Assembly: GCA_964596185.1 (NCBI GenBank)
Contig: CAZQUE010000014.1
Span: forward strand, 14,500 to 78,499
From: DYKG01 sp964596185
GTDB taxonomy: Bacteria; Muiribacteriota; Ozemobacteria; Ozemobacterales; Ozemobacteraceae
DNA: 64,000 bases
Direction: 5' to 3'
Shown here: piece by piece, positions 26,693-35,189 of the stretch
Layout: each line of letters begins with the position of its first letter
How positions within the stretch are numbered: position 1 is the first letter of the stretch
Position numbers and translations under genes: made by a program
The notes under the pieces: generated by a model
Database searches by the model: none
Seen by the model: only the letters and a program-made list of their open reading frames with translations
What the model was told of the DNA's origin: nothing

Positions 26693-26980
26693 ATGGATAG
26701 GTATCTGTTGCATCGATTCAAGGTGCATGGAAGAGTGCAGGGTGTCGGATTTCGTCGTTTTGTGTTGAAGCTTGGGCAGCAACAGAATATTGGCGGTTGG
26801 GTCAGAAACAATGTCGACGGAACGGTATCGGTCGAGGCTTGCGGCAAAGAAGATGAAGTAAAAAACTTTGTCGAGATGGTCAGGCGTGGCTCGTTTTTTT
26901 CCCGGGTCGACGAAATCGAAGATCTTTTAAGGGAAAACGTTGATCAGGAATTAGAGCGAGTATTTGAAATCAGATTTTGA
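26693..26980 (+). CDS. acyP: Acylphosphatase
   Basis: 95 aa, the usual family length. It hydrolyses acyl phosphates such as carbamoyl or acetyl phosphate in the cytoplasm. The signature GRVQGVGFRRF carries catalytic Arg21, and GWVRNNVDGTV carries catalytic Asn39. It starts two bases after the stop of the primase/helicase-like gene and so probably belongs to that operon. Its stop is one base from the stop of the convergent lipoprotein gene. Confidence 0.95.
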   Translation: MDRYLLHRFKVHGRVQGVGFRRFVLKLGQQQNIGGWVRNNVDGTVSVEACGKEDEVKNFVEMVRRGSFFSRVDEIEDLLRENVDQELERVFEIRF

Positions 26981-26981
26981 T

Positions 26982-27245
26982 TCAGTTCAAAAAAGTTCGC
27001 TTGGCTATTTTTTTGAGTGATTTTTCAATTTCACTTTTTACTCGATAATCCGGATCGTCCTTGTGCAGAAGTAAAAGTCTTTCGGCTTCTGCGGTTGCCA
27101 CGTCTGCAAGTTTCCTGGCAGCCTTTATTCGCGTTTCAACATCTTCTGATTTAAGCTGTTTGGCGCACTCAGCTTCAACAGCTTTGCCAAAACACCCGGT
27201 CAAAAGCAGGCAAAGGACCATGAATAAAACAACAAACTTTTTCAT
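26982..27245 (-). CDS. Small lipoprotein with HEAT-like helices
   Basis: 87 aa with a lipoprotein signal (VLCLLLTGC; lipidated Cys near position 18). The mature part has two helix pairs of HEAT-repeat character (DVETRIKAARKLADVATAEA and DYRVKSEIEKSLKKIA). GGGAGG lies six bases upstream of the ATG and overlaps the preceding gene's stop region. It is the last gene of the long leftward run that starts at 37013. Role unknown. Confidence 0.8.
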   Translation of the reverse strand: MKKFVVLFMVLCLLLTGCFGKAVEAECAKQLKSEDVETRIKAARKLADVATAEAERLLLLHKDDPDYRVKSEIEKSLKKIAKRTFLN

Positions 27246-27259
27246 CGGTATCCTCCCGG

Positions 27260-27937
27260 TTAAATACTGTCCATAATGGCGGTTTCAATCGACTGCGCAT
27301 CAGCCTCTTTTTGCAGAAGTCGTGAAAACTCGTCGAGAATTTTCTGAAGTTGGTCGTGGTCGGTAAGGTTGGCGGAAGTATAAATAAAAACGATTACGTT
27401 TCTGGTTTCGGCAAACACTTTTGTTGCCTGCGAGTCTTTTACCGGACTTCCGATGGCGGAACGGTCTTCGCCATGCCTTGCTACGACGAGCAATTTTTTC
27501 AGTGACAGAACTTGCCCTTCGCGGTTGAAAACATATTCTTCGTTTTCGAGTCCTACTCTCAGGCAGAGGCTATTTCCTGCCTTGTCCAAGTCAAGGACAC
27601 TTATCGGCAGATGATATTTTAAAGAAAGGTGGTTATTGATGTCGACCACGTTGTTGATAGAGTTGAATTCGCGGCGATTCTGGAGGTCTTTAAAGAGAAA
27701 TTCCGATGCCGGGCGGTTTCTTCCTGAAGGATGAAAACCAAAATTTTTCAACAACCCGCGAATTCCTTTTTGAAGGTGATCAGGATAGACAAAGGTTTCC
27801 TCGAGCAAAGGAGCAACTTCTTTGGCAATCTGTTGCAGATAGTTTTCTGAACTGGGTTTGACTTTTATATTGAAGGCTTCGACAATTCCCAGACGTAAAT
27901 GACTGGGAGGCAGCGATAGTGTGACTTTTGCCGTCAT
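27260..27937 (-). CDS. B3/B4 tRNA-binding-domain protein
   Basis: About 225 aa. The central part (YPDHLQKGIRGLLKNFGFHP, then NSINNVVDINNHLSLKYHLP) matches the B3/B4 domain of phenylalanyl-tRNA synthetase beta chains, which occurs alone as putative trans-editing or nucleic-acid-binding proteins. A stand-alone protein of this size may clear mischarged tRNA, but no activity can be read from the sequence. I chose ATG 27937 because AGGTGA lies about four bases upstream; an ATG at 27967 would add ten residues without a good ribosome site. Confidence 0.82.
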   Translation of the reverse strand: MTAKVTLSLPPSHLRLGIVEAFNIKVKPSSENYLQQIAKEVAPLLEETFVYPDHLQKGIRGLLKNFGFHPSGRNRPASEFLFKDLQNRREFNSINNVVDINNHLSLKYHLPISVLDLDKAGNSLCLRVGLENEEYVFNREGQVLSLKKLLVVARHGEDRSAIGSPVKDSQATKVFAETRNVIVFIYTSANLTDHDQLQKILDEFSRLLQKEADAQSIETAIMDSI

Positions 27938-27982
27938 AGATTCACCTGAAGAATAAGAGTTACTCATAAGAATAACATATCT

Positions 27983-29359
27983 TCAGGCTGCCTGCTGCTT
28001 TTTACACTCAGGAATTCTATTTAGGATTTTTTTACAGATTTGATTGATGTCGCGCGCGCCCATTACCAGAACCATGTCGCCACTTTGAGCTTCACAGGCA
28101 ATTCTTTCCGTAAGTTGATCCCGGTCAGAAATGTGCCAGGCATTTGGGAAACGCTGGCGAACCTCGGCAATGATGTCGGCTGATGAAATGTTCTTGTTGG
28201 CAGTGCCGCCGCCATAAAAAATATCATCGAGAAAGAGATATTCATCATTTTGCAATTTGCTGAAAACTTCGACAAGTTCGTTGCGGGTAAAACTTGTGGG
28301 ACCATAGCCGTGTGGCTGGTATACAATGAATCTTCGGTGCGATGATTTGCGGGCAGTCTTAATTGCAGCTTCAATCTCAACCGGATTATGGGCAAAATCG
28401 TCGATTATGGTCACCCCAGCCACATTTCCTACCAATTCAAACCTTCTTTTCATTCCTGGAAAAGATTTGACCGCTTCGGCAATTTCGCTGAGCTGCAAGC
28501 CGGCATTTTCGGCTATGACAATTGCTGCAAGAGTATTGAGAACGTTATGTTCGCCCGGTAGTCTGATTTCAAATTCAGTGCCGGCATAGGTAAAGCGTGC
28601 CAGATTGTGATCTATTCTGACATTTTCTGCGAAATAGTCACAGTCTGATGAAAGGCCGTAGGTTTTCACTTCGTGCGGACATTTCTGCTTCAGGAGCATA
28701 CAGTTCAAGTCGTTGCCGCAAACGAGCCTGAATGAATCGGTATTGTTCAGGAAGCTGGCGAAAAGGTCGAATAATTCATCGAGGTCTTTATGATCGCGAG
28801 ATATGTTGGTTACTACGGAAATAGAGGGCTTGTATTTGACGATCGATCCGTCTGACTCATCGGCCTCGATGATGAAATGTGGCCCGATACCTTTGAAAGC
28901 GTTGGTCTCAAGCCCGGAAATTATTCCGCCCACCGCACATGATGGTTCTTTCCCGGCATATTTGAATATCCAGGCTACCAGGCCTGTAGTAGTTGTTTTG
29001 CCGGCAGTGCCGCCTATCGCTATGCCCTGTTTGGCGTTGAACATCATTGCCAGTAAATCTGAACGCATGATTTGTTCAAGGCCGAGCTCCTGTGCGGCCA
29101 AAATATCGGGCACATGGTCTTCAACTGCTGTTGATTTAACAATCTTGAATTCTGAAGGTTTCAAAACGGCGTCTTTGCAGAACGCAGCCGGTCCGCTTCC
29201 GTCCTGAGGATAAATTTTGACCCCGATTTCAATCAGTCTGCGGCAATAGTCTCCGTCAAGATTTCGATCCGACCCGGCAACTTTGAAGCCAGAATTGTGC
29301 AGAATTTTGGCCAGCCCACTCATGCCCATGCCGCCGATTCCGACGAAAAATGCGTTCAT
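27983..29359 (-). CDS. Mur ligase, MurC-like (UDP-N-acetylmuramate--alanine ligase family)
   Basis: 458 aa, with the three Mur ligase domains. The N-terminal Rossmann motif FFVGIGGMGMSGLA and GSD fit MurC/Mpl. The P-loop is GTAGKTTTT (117-125), where MurC and Mpl have GTHGKT, so a conserved His is Ala here. EADESDGS and the late motifs IIDDFAHNPVEI and YQPHGYGPTSF are MurC-like but also altered (usual DDYxHHP and PHRYTRT). GGAGG lies before the ATG. It is not in a dcw cluster; it sits between a GT-C transferase and a B3/B4 protein, so it may be a paralogue, a recycling ligase or the sole MurC. Confidence 0.8.
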   Translation of the reverse strand: MNAFFVGIGGMGMSGLAKILHNSGFKVAGSDRNLDGDYCRRLIEIGVKIYPQDGSGPAAFCKDAVLKPSEFKIVKSTAVEDHVPDILAAQELGLEQIMRSDLLAMMFNAKQGIAIGGTAGKTTTTGLVAWIFKYAGKEPSCAVGGIISGLETNAFKGIGPHFIIEADESDGSIVKYKPSISVVTNISRDHKDLDELFDLFASFLNNTDSFRLVCGNDLNCMLLKQKCPHEVKTYGLSSDCDYFAENVRIDHNLARFTYAGTEFEIRLPGEHNVLNTLAAIVIAENAGLQLSEIAEAVKSFPGMKRRFELVGNVAGVTIIDDFAHNPVEIEAAIKTARKSSHRRFIVYQPHGYGPTSFTRNELVEVFSKLQNDEYLFLDDIFYGGGTANKNISSADIIAEVRQRFPNAWHISDRDQLTERIACEAQSGDMVLVMGARDINQICKKILNRIPECKKQQAA

Positions 29360-29449
29360 TTTAATGCCTCCAGTAGATAGGGGAAAATTTTGTTTCTTTA
29401 ATAGTTATCGTCAGAAAGCTTGTATGTTCTTAATTTTGGCAGATTTACG

Positions 29450-30961
29450 CTATTTCTCGTTCTTTTGGCAAAGCATCCAGGACGTGTCGGCATTTATCGG
29501 AAACTCCTTTATTGGCCTGTAATCAATGCCATGAATGTTGACCGATCCTTTGTGCCGGCGATAACCAAGGGCATAGATGTTGAAACTGTCTTCAATAAAG
29601 TATTGCGGGGCAATTTTTTGCCAAAGATCTTTAAGCTTCACATCATTGGGGTTGTTGAAAGGTTCACCGTTCTCCTTTATAAGAAGTGCGACCTGGCGAT
29701 GCGGCAGGCCGTACTTGTAATCAAAAACCTTTCTTTGCCCATAATAAGTCAGGCAGCCGATCCTTCTCGTAGCAATGACTGAATTCGCGGGAACATTCTG
29801 GGCAATCCATTGTGCTGGTTTTACCAGAGGTAATGAATTGGCAACGTAATGAGGATACATTTTCGCTGTTTCAGGTCTAAGCAGAAAAATGCTTTCTGCA
29901 GCCGAAATTGTCGCAAGCAGAGCAATAATTGTCAGTAGAAATTTTTGGGTTGTTTTGAATGAAAATTTAAACAGGCAGATAACCTGGTGAATGCCTTCAA
30001 TAAGCAGCCAGTAACAGAATGGTAAATATGGGGCAAAATATCTGGCGTTTCCGGTCCAGTCTGCTCGGGCATATACCGCAAAAAAAAATGCGGTAATGGC
30101 AATGCTCAGGCACAGAGCTGCATCTTTTTGCCTGTTTTGTCGCCAGAGACGATAAAAACCCGCGATAACCAGGCCAATTGCCGGAAATCCGGCAAAGATA
30201 AAGTAAACATTTTTGGTTTGCCCTAATCCAGTTAACAATGAGGCTAAACTATGCCAAAAGGCCCGTAAACTACCGGGTTTGGCGACAAATGTGTTTGGCA
30301 CCAGGGCGTCGAAATACCAGAAACGCAAGAGTTGTTGCAAAACGATCAGAATTGCCAGCCAAGAGATTGTTTTTCCCACCTGCTTTAAATCGATTAACCG
30401 GCCCGCAAGAAGGAACAGCAAAAACAAGGGAAGAACAATAATAGTCTCTGGCCTTACCGAAAAGACCAACGCTGCCAGTATTGCAGCAATGGAAAGACTT
30501 TTTCGGTTGCTAAAATAAATTATTGCAGCTAGAAGCGTGAAACAAAGGCTGGTTTCCATTCCGGTAAACGAATAGTAAAGAAACTCAAATGAACAAAGGC
30601 TGCAGATTATAATTCCCGAAACAATTATCTTTTGGCTGTCTTCTCTGCAGGCTCTGTGAATAGAGATCCACAAAAGGTAAAGACCTACGGGTACCAGAAC
30701 AAAGCCAGAAAGTTTGGCGGCAAAGGTCGGCGAAGTTAAAAATGCCAGAGGCATTAGAAAAACAAGCCAACCGATATTGGTAACGCACTCAACCTGCTCG
30801 CCGGCATTTAAAAAGAAACCCCGGCCATCAATAAAATTTCGCAAACATGAAAAACCGATGTAGGCATCGTCGACAAAACTGTCTCGAACCAGCCAGAAAA
30901 ATATGCCGAACCAGAGTCCGGCCAAAATCAATACGAGAAATTGGATGCGGGAAATAGGCAT
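29450..30961 (-). CDS. GT-C family membrane glycosyltransferase
   Basis: 503 aa polytopic membrane protein with about ten hydrophobic segments. The first luminal loop contains VDDAYIGFSCLRNFIDGRGF followed by NAGEQVECVTNIGWL, which resembles the DD(A/T)(Y/F)I region of polyprenyl-phosphate-dependent GT-C enzymes (AftB-like and related). Asp31-Asp32 would be the catalytic/metal site. Such enzymes transfer a sugar from a lipid carrier to glycan or protein on the outer face of the inner membrane. The acceptor is unknown. It lies 47 bases downstream of a fibronectin-type lipoprotein gene on the same strand. Confidence 0.83.
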   Translation of the reverse strand: MPISRIQFLVLILAGLWFGIFFWLVRDSFVDDAYIGFSCLRNFIDGRGFFLNAGEQVECVTNIGWLVFLMPLAFLTSPTFAAKLSGFVLVPVGLYLLWISIHRACREDSQKIIVSGIIICSLCSFEFLYYSFTGMETSLCFTLLAAIIYFSNRKSLSIAAILAALVFSVRPETIIVLPLFLLFLLAGRLIDLKQVGKTISWLAILIVLQQLLRFWYFDALVPNTFVAKPGSLRAFWHSLASLLTGLGQTKNVYFIFAGFPAIGLVIAGFYRLWRQNRQKDAALCLSIAITAFFFAVYARADWTGNARYFAPYLPFCYWLLIEGIHQVICLFKFSFKTTQKFLLTIIALLATISAAESIFLLRPETAKMYPHYVANSLPLVKPAQWIAQNVPANSVIATRRIGCLTYYGQRKVFDYKYGLPHRQVALLIKENGEPFNNPNDVKLKDLWQKIAPQYFIEDSFNIYALGYRRHKGSVNIHGIDYRPIKEFPINADTSWMLCQKNEK

Positions 30962-31007
30962 AATTAAGATATGCTAACTGCAAAGGGGCGAAAAAGTAAA
31001 ATTCTGA

Positions 31008-31622
31008 TCAGGGCTCTGTCGTAAAGGCAAAATCACGACTCAGGCTGATGGTCGAATCCAGGCTGTAGCGACTGGCAGCAATGCGAAAATGATAAGTGGT
31101 GGCTGGTTGCAAATCATACAACTGAATGCGATGACTGGTTTTCAATTCAGTGTCAGCGTAACTCGCCATGCCGTAAACTTCACTTGTCCCGTATTCTACG
31201 TGCCCGTCCGATTCGATGTCGGTTTCCCATTCAATTATTGCTGAATCAGCATAAATCATTGGCACGGAAACAGATGTTACGCGGGGGATCGGAATCATGT
31301 CAACGTCAGTAACCACCAGGGTAAGGTTGTTTTCTATCAATAATTCTCGTTTGATAACGATCAGCTCGCCTTTACTATTTTGCATGAGAAGCTGATAACG
31401 ACCTGCCGGCAAATTTGCCGAAAACCTGCCGGAAGCATCGGCGTTAACGGCAGTTTCCCCGCTAGAGCCTCTGAGGATAAAAGAAGCATTTGCGAACTGT
31501 GGAAGTTCGGCAGCGACCATGCCACCATTGATCTCTGACTCTGAACTGTTCAGGCATCCGGAAAAGGCCGCCATACCAATCAGGCAAATCATTATCATTA
31601 TGAATTTTTTTTCTGTTCTCAT
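31008..31622 (-). CDS. Lipoprotein with carboxypeptidase-regulatory-like and fibronectin type III domains
   Basis: 204 aa. Lipobox CLIGMAAFSGC, then a beta sandwich of the regulatory-domain type (ADASGRFSANLPAGRYQLLM), then a fibronectin III-like domain (SAIIEWETDIESDGHVEYG, then HRIQLYDLQPATTYHFRI) as in purple acid phosphatase N-terminal domains. Its start overlaps the stop of the upstream FecR-type gene as TGATG, so the two are coupled. It probably sits on a membrane as a partner of that protein and the beta-barrel encoded before it. Confidence 0.85.
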   Translation of the reverse strand: MRTEKKFIMIMICLIGMAAFSGCLNSSESEINGGMVAAELPQFANASFILRGSSGETAVNADASGRFSANLPAGRYQLLMQNSKGELIVIKRELLIENNLTLVVTDVDMIPIPRVTSVSVPMIYADSAIIEWETDIESDGHVEYGTSEVYGMASYADTELKTSHRIQLYDLQPATTYHFRIAASRYSLDSTISLSRDFAFTTEP

Positions 31623-33280
31623 CAGAATTGCTCACCTGCTGCTTTAACTGTAACTTTGGTCGCGGTAATTTCTCCGAAACCATTTTTGGAAAATTTAAGA
31701 TCATATTCGCCCGGAGGAACGTTGTAAAACCTGTATTCACCCATTGAGTCGGTAGTTGTGGTGAAACGGGTTCCCTGTATCGTCACCCGGGCACCGGAAA
31801 TTGGAGAACTGGTGCGCTCATCGACGACTCTGCCGCTTAGCAGACCCATGCGCAGGTCGATTGCTACCTTCAATCGTGCGAAAAATAAACCGGAAACCTT
31901 GCTCGACAAACGCCAGTAACCATCTTCCCAGGCAATGGTGAAGATGTCGCTGCCACGATCTTCGTAACGGTAGTTCCAGTTTGCGGTAAGGGCAGAAAGG
32001 CGGTAGTTGAGATGAATTTTTATCTTCCCATCTTGAAACTCATATCTGAAAGGATGAAGAGATAGTCTGACATCCCGGTAACGACGTAGATTGTCTTCAG
32101 ACATTTTCAGAAAATCGAAATAGGTATTGCCGAGCCAGTCTTGATAGTCTCGAGAAACGTGATCGCGTAACCAGACATGATCGCGGCGATTCATCGCTTG
32201 AACCATTTCGGCGCAATACTTTCGGGCTATTTCTTTGCGACTTCGCTGATTATGAACCGTGAACCCAGCCTTGAAAATTCTGACCTTGCGGCCAAGAGAG
32301 TCTACTGAATGAATTGCACAGAGAAAACCAGGAATCGACGGAACGGGAAAAACGACTTCATGATAGCCTTCGGCTCCTTCCCGAACTGCATAAGCCAGGT
32401 TTTTGCCAAGATAAAATTCGAATCTATCGTGTGGACCCGGATAAGGAGTGATTTTGAACTGCAGATGAATAGTGTTTACCATTTTCTCCTGTCCGGAATC
32501 GACTTCATAATAACCTTTTTCGTTGACCCGGAGATTGCTGATGAACTGATCGTTTATTTTTACCTGGTCGATGGCAAAGGGAATTTCCAGAGAAGTCTGA
32601 GCATGCAGATCGCTGAAGCGATTCAGCCAGCTGGAAAACCTTCTGAAAGAATGATATTCCGACTGCGGATCAAACATTGCCAGGGGTTTTTCGCTGCCAT
32701 CGGCAAGAATTTCGAGAAAGTAGCTCTCGGGTACAACCTGGGCTTCTGAATTGCCGCTTAGTCGGCAGGCTGCCTGACCTTTGACTGCCTTGATTATTTC
32801 GTGATTGTCATTGCTTTGAATAGATGTTTCACCGTGATTCACCACTGTGTTGCTGTGTTTGCCTTCAATTTCTATCAGGCCCGAATCTCTGGCTGAAATC
32901 ATCAATGTTGCCTTGAAGAGTTGCAGACTTAGTTGTGGCAGCTGTTGCGGATGAACCGTAAATCTGATGCCGGATTTAGGTTTTACCATGATCAGATTGT
33001 CTGCTGACCAGGCTAGCACCGCGTAACCATGGTTGCCGGTTCGCAGAGAATCTCCGTGTAAAAGTGTCTGATGCTGCTCGACACGATGCCAGGCGTTTTC
33101 GTTAAAGCTGCGATAATAGACTGGGCCATCACAAAAAATAACCGTAAGCTGTTGTTCGACATAGCCGTGCTGTGACAGGCGTGCCAGGCGGTTTGTATCT
33201 TCTTTTGCCAGCAAAGTGCAGTTGAAATTCAAAAATACGCTGAACAAAATAAAGAAGGTTGTCAGAAATGTCTTTTTCAT
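31622..33280 (-). CDS. Secreted FecR-domain protein with NTF2-like and CnaB-type C-terminal domains
   Basis: 552 aa with a signal peptide (FLTTFFILFSVFLNFNCTLLA). Residues about 45-150 resemble a FecR domain (GDSLRTGNHGYAVLAWSADN). A helical/beta segment at about 345-455 (ARKYCAEMVQAMNRRDHVW, later FTIAWEDGYWRL) resembles an NTF2/SnoaL fold. The C-terminal ~75 residues are a carboxypeptidase-regulatory (CnaB-like) domain (SGRVVDERTSSPISGARVTI, GEYRFYNVPPGEY). The start overlaps the stop of the beta-barrel gene as TAATG. No sigma factor or TonB receptor is nearby, so this is not a classical Fec signalling system. Confidence 0.78.
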   Translation of the reverse strand: MKKTFLTTFFILFSVFLNFNCTLLAKEDTNRLARLSQHGYVEQQLTVIFCDGPVYYRSFNENAWHRVEQHQTLLHGDSLRTGNHGYAVLAWSADNLIMVKPKSGIRFTVHPQQLPQLSLQLFKATLMISARDSGLIEIEGKHSNTVVNHGETSIQSNDNHEIIKAVKGQAACRLSGNSEAQVVPESYFLEILADGSEKPLAMFDPQSEYHSFRRFSSWLNRFSDLHAQTSLEIPFAIDQVKINDQFISNLRVNEKGYYEVDSGQEKMVNTIHLQFKITPYPGPHDRFEFYLGKNLAYAVREGAEGYHEVVFPVPSIPGFLCAIHSVDSLGRKVRIFKAGFTVHNQRSRKEIARKYCAEMVQAMNRRDHVWLRDHVSRDYQDWLGNTYFDFLKMSEDNLRRYRDVRLSLHPFRYEFQDGKIKIHLNYRLSALTANWNYRYEDRGSDIFTIAWEDGYWRLSSKVSGLFFARLKVAIDLRMGLLSGRVVDERTSSPISGARVTIQGTRFTTTTDSMGEYRFYNVPPGEYDLKFSKNGFGEITATKVTVKAAGEQF

Positions 33281-35151
33281 TAGAAAGCCCTCAAATACCG
33301 CAGTCTTGCGGTATAATCGTCATAATCAAGGTTTGCATTACCAAAACTGCTGCGATTACCTTCAAGATCCAGCGTCAGTCGTGCTGAATGGCTATACTCG
33401 CGGGTAATGAACATGTTAACCCGGTCATGTTTCGAATCAAGGCCGACCATGGTCGGATCGATTTCTTCTCGTTGGTAGTCGAGACCGACGAAAATATCGT
33501 TGTGGAATCTGGAACGTCCGCCAAACCCGAATATTGCCGTCTGATCCATGCCGCCAGCCCTTTTATAGCTGAGTTTCTCCAGACTGTATGAACTGTAGAC
33601 CCGGCGGAATCTGTCGTATTCCCAGGTCAGGCTGAAGTCAAACTTCTGAATATCCCGGTCATTTAAGACGTTCACGTCGTCTTTGTCGATGGTCTGGCTT
33701 AAATTGGCCTGATAATGCATTTGACCGGCCCGATGATTGATTTCTACCCACATCAGGTCGACGAAGCGATCCATGAAACCTGAATTTTCCGAATATTCAT
33801 GCAATGGTTGATAAAAGAAGTCTATGCGCAAATCCTTGTAATATTCGCTTGGTTTGAAGGTAACCTGTAGCTCTGGCTGATCTCTGACGATTGTCGAACG
33901 CTGGTAATTGGCAATATTATCGCGGGAATTGCGTTGGCTGAACCTGGTGCTGATATACTGATTCAGCTCATAATAAAAGCGCGCGAAATAGGCTCTTTCG
34001 TCACGAGGCGACTGGCCTAGAGGAGAAATGAAAGCAGTGTCTGCGCTTTCAATTCCGGCTTCGAAGCGAGCGTTCTCCCGTTCATAACCTGCTTTCAATC
34101 GATAAGCATCGCCTTTTTGCTCGCCCTGGTTGTCGGATTTGTCGAAGTCGGTGTCGCTTTGAGCGATTTCGGTATCTATATAGATGTTTTCGGTTGGTTT
34201 GATTCTGATATCCATTGAATAAACACGGTTAGCCATTGCCGGCAGATCAAAATTCGCCGCGGCATTGTCGCGTTCATCTTCGGTGCCTACCAGATTCAAT
34301 CCGATTCGCAGTGATTCATCGCGGGAATGTTCGAGGCGCACGCCGCCAACATAGCGCGGATTTTTCAGATCATCTTTTTCAAGAGCATAGTAACCGGCGA
34401 AACCGCTAAGCTTTGTGTATTCGTATTCCTGAACGCCATAAAGACCAAGCATGCTCTGGGTCATTGAAAAATCAGACATTTCCGGAAAAGCATGCCCGGC
34501 TACCAGTCTTGATCTCTGAGTCCGTGAATCAACGGTGATCTGGTTCAAGGTAAAACCGTTGCGATATGGTCTCCGGTCATTGGTATAGGTTGTGTCGAGG
34601 TTAAGGGCTATCGAATCGCCGTCCTGGCGAGAGGAAAAAAGCTCATAGCGAAGGTTTTCTTCGTAGAATTCACCCTGATCACGGGAAGACATCGCTTCGT
34701 TACCATCGACTCTGGTGACATAAAAGCTTGTGTCGGTATAAAGGTTAGAACTGAAAAGGCGATCTTCTTCCCATTCGTTCATGTCATATCGGTGCTCAGG
34801 TCTGGTATCGATTATGGGTATGCTCTGGCTGACCGGCGGCGGGCGCTGCTCGGAAGCGGGTACAAATACCTGGCGATGCGGATTCATGTTGGCTACGAAT
34901 CTTGGGTCTTCTGCGGTTGCGACGGCAATTGGCACGGCTACGGCAGGATAATGGCCGGTTGGAGAAAGTTCAGGAATTGCCAGAGGATTGAAATAGGCAA
35001 TATCATTGCTGGAAGAAAGACTTGCCGAACGCTGTCCAAGTTGCTGGCGGCGTTCGGTTTCATTTTGCTTTTTGCTGGCGGTAAACCCGTTTCCGATCAG
35101 AATCAGAAACGCCGCCAGAATCAGCAGTGTTGTTCTGGCGGAGCGGTTCAT
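33280..35151 (-). CDS. Outer membrane beta-barrel protein
   Basis: 623 aa with a signal peptide (TLLILAAFLILIGNGFTA). After a ~130-residue proline-rich region, alternating hydrophobic strands with acidic/aromatic loops continue to the end, which is YDDYTARLRYLRAF: a terminal Phe and alternating aromatic residues as recognised by the BAM machinery. Repeated strand patterns such as IYIDTEIAQSDTDF and LRIDFFYQPLHEYSEN fit a barrel of many strands. I cannot name a family. It is co-translated with the FecR-domain gene and the lipoprotein gene downstream, suggesting a three-part outer-membrane assembly. Confidence 0.8.
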   Translation of the reverse strand: MNRSARTTLLILAAFLILIGNGFTASKKQNETERRQQLGQRSASLSSSNDIAYFNPLAIPELSPTGHYPAVAVPIAVATAEDPRFVANMNPHRQVFVPASEQRPPPVSQSIPIIDTRPEHRYDMNEWEEDRLFSSNLYTDTSFYVTRVDGNEAMSSRDQGEFYEENLRYELFSSRQDGDSIALNLDTTYTNDRRPYRNGFTLNQITVDSRTQRSRLVAGHAFPEMSDFSMTQSMLGLYGVQEYEYTKLSGFAGYYALEKDDLKNPRYVGGVRLEHSRDESLRIGLNLVGTEDERDNAAANFDLPAMANRVYSMDIRIKPTENIYIDTEIAQSDTDFDKSDNQGEQKGDAYRLKAGYERENARFEAGIESADTAFISPLGQSPRDERAYFARFYYELNQYISTRFSQRNSRDNIANYQRSTIVRDQPELQVTFKPSEYYKDLRIDFFYQPLHEYSENSGFMDRFVDLMWVEINHRAGQMHYQANLSQTIDKDDVNVLNDRDIQKFDFSLTWEYDRFRRVYSSYSLEKLSYKRAGGMDQTAIFGFGGRSRFHNDIFVGLDYQREEIDPTMVGLDSKHDRVNMFITREYSHSARLTLDLEGNRSSFGNANLDYDDYTARLRYLRAF

Positions 35152-35189
35152 CTATGCCTTTTCTTGATCAATGGCTTTTCCTGTAAAAA

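Noticed and set aside
31622..33280. FecR regulator of a FecI-type system
   Set aside because: No sigma factor or TonB receptor nearby and no inner-membrane helix; just the domain is shared.
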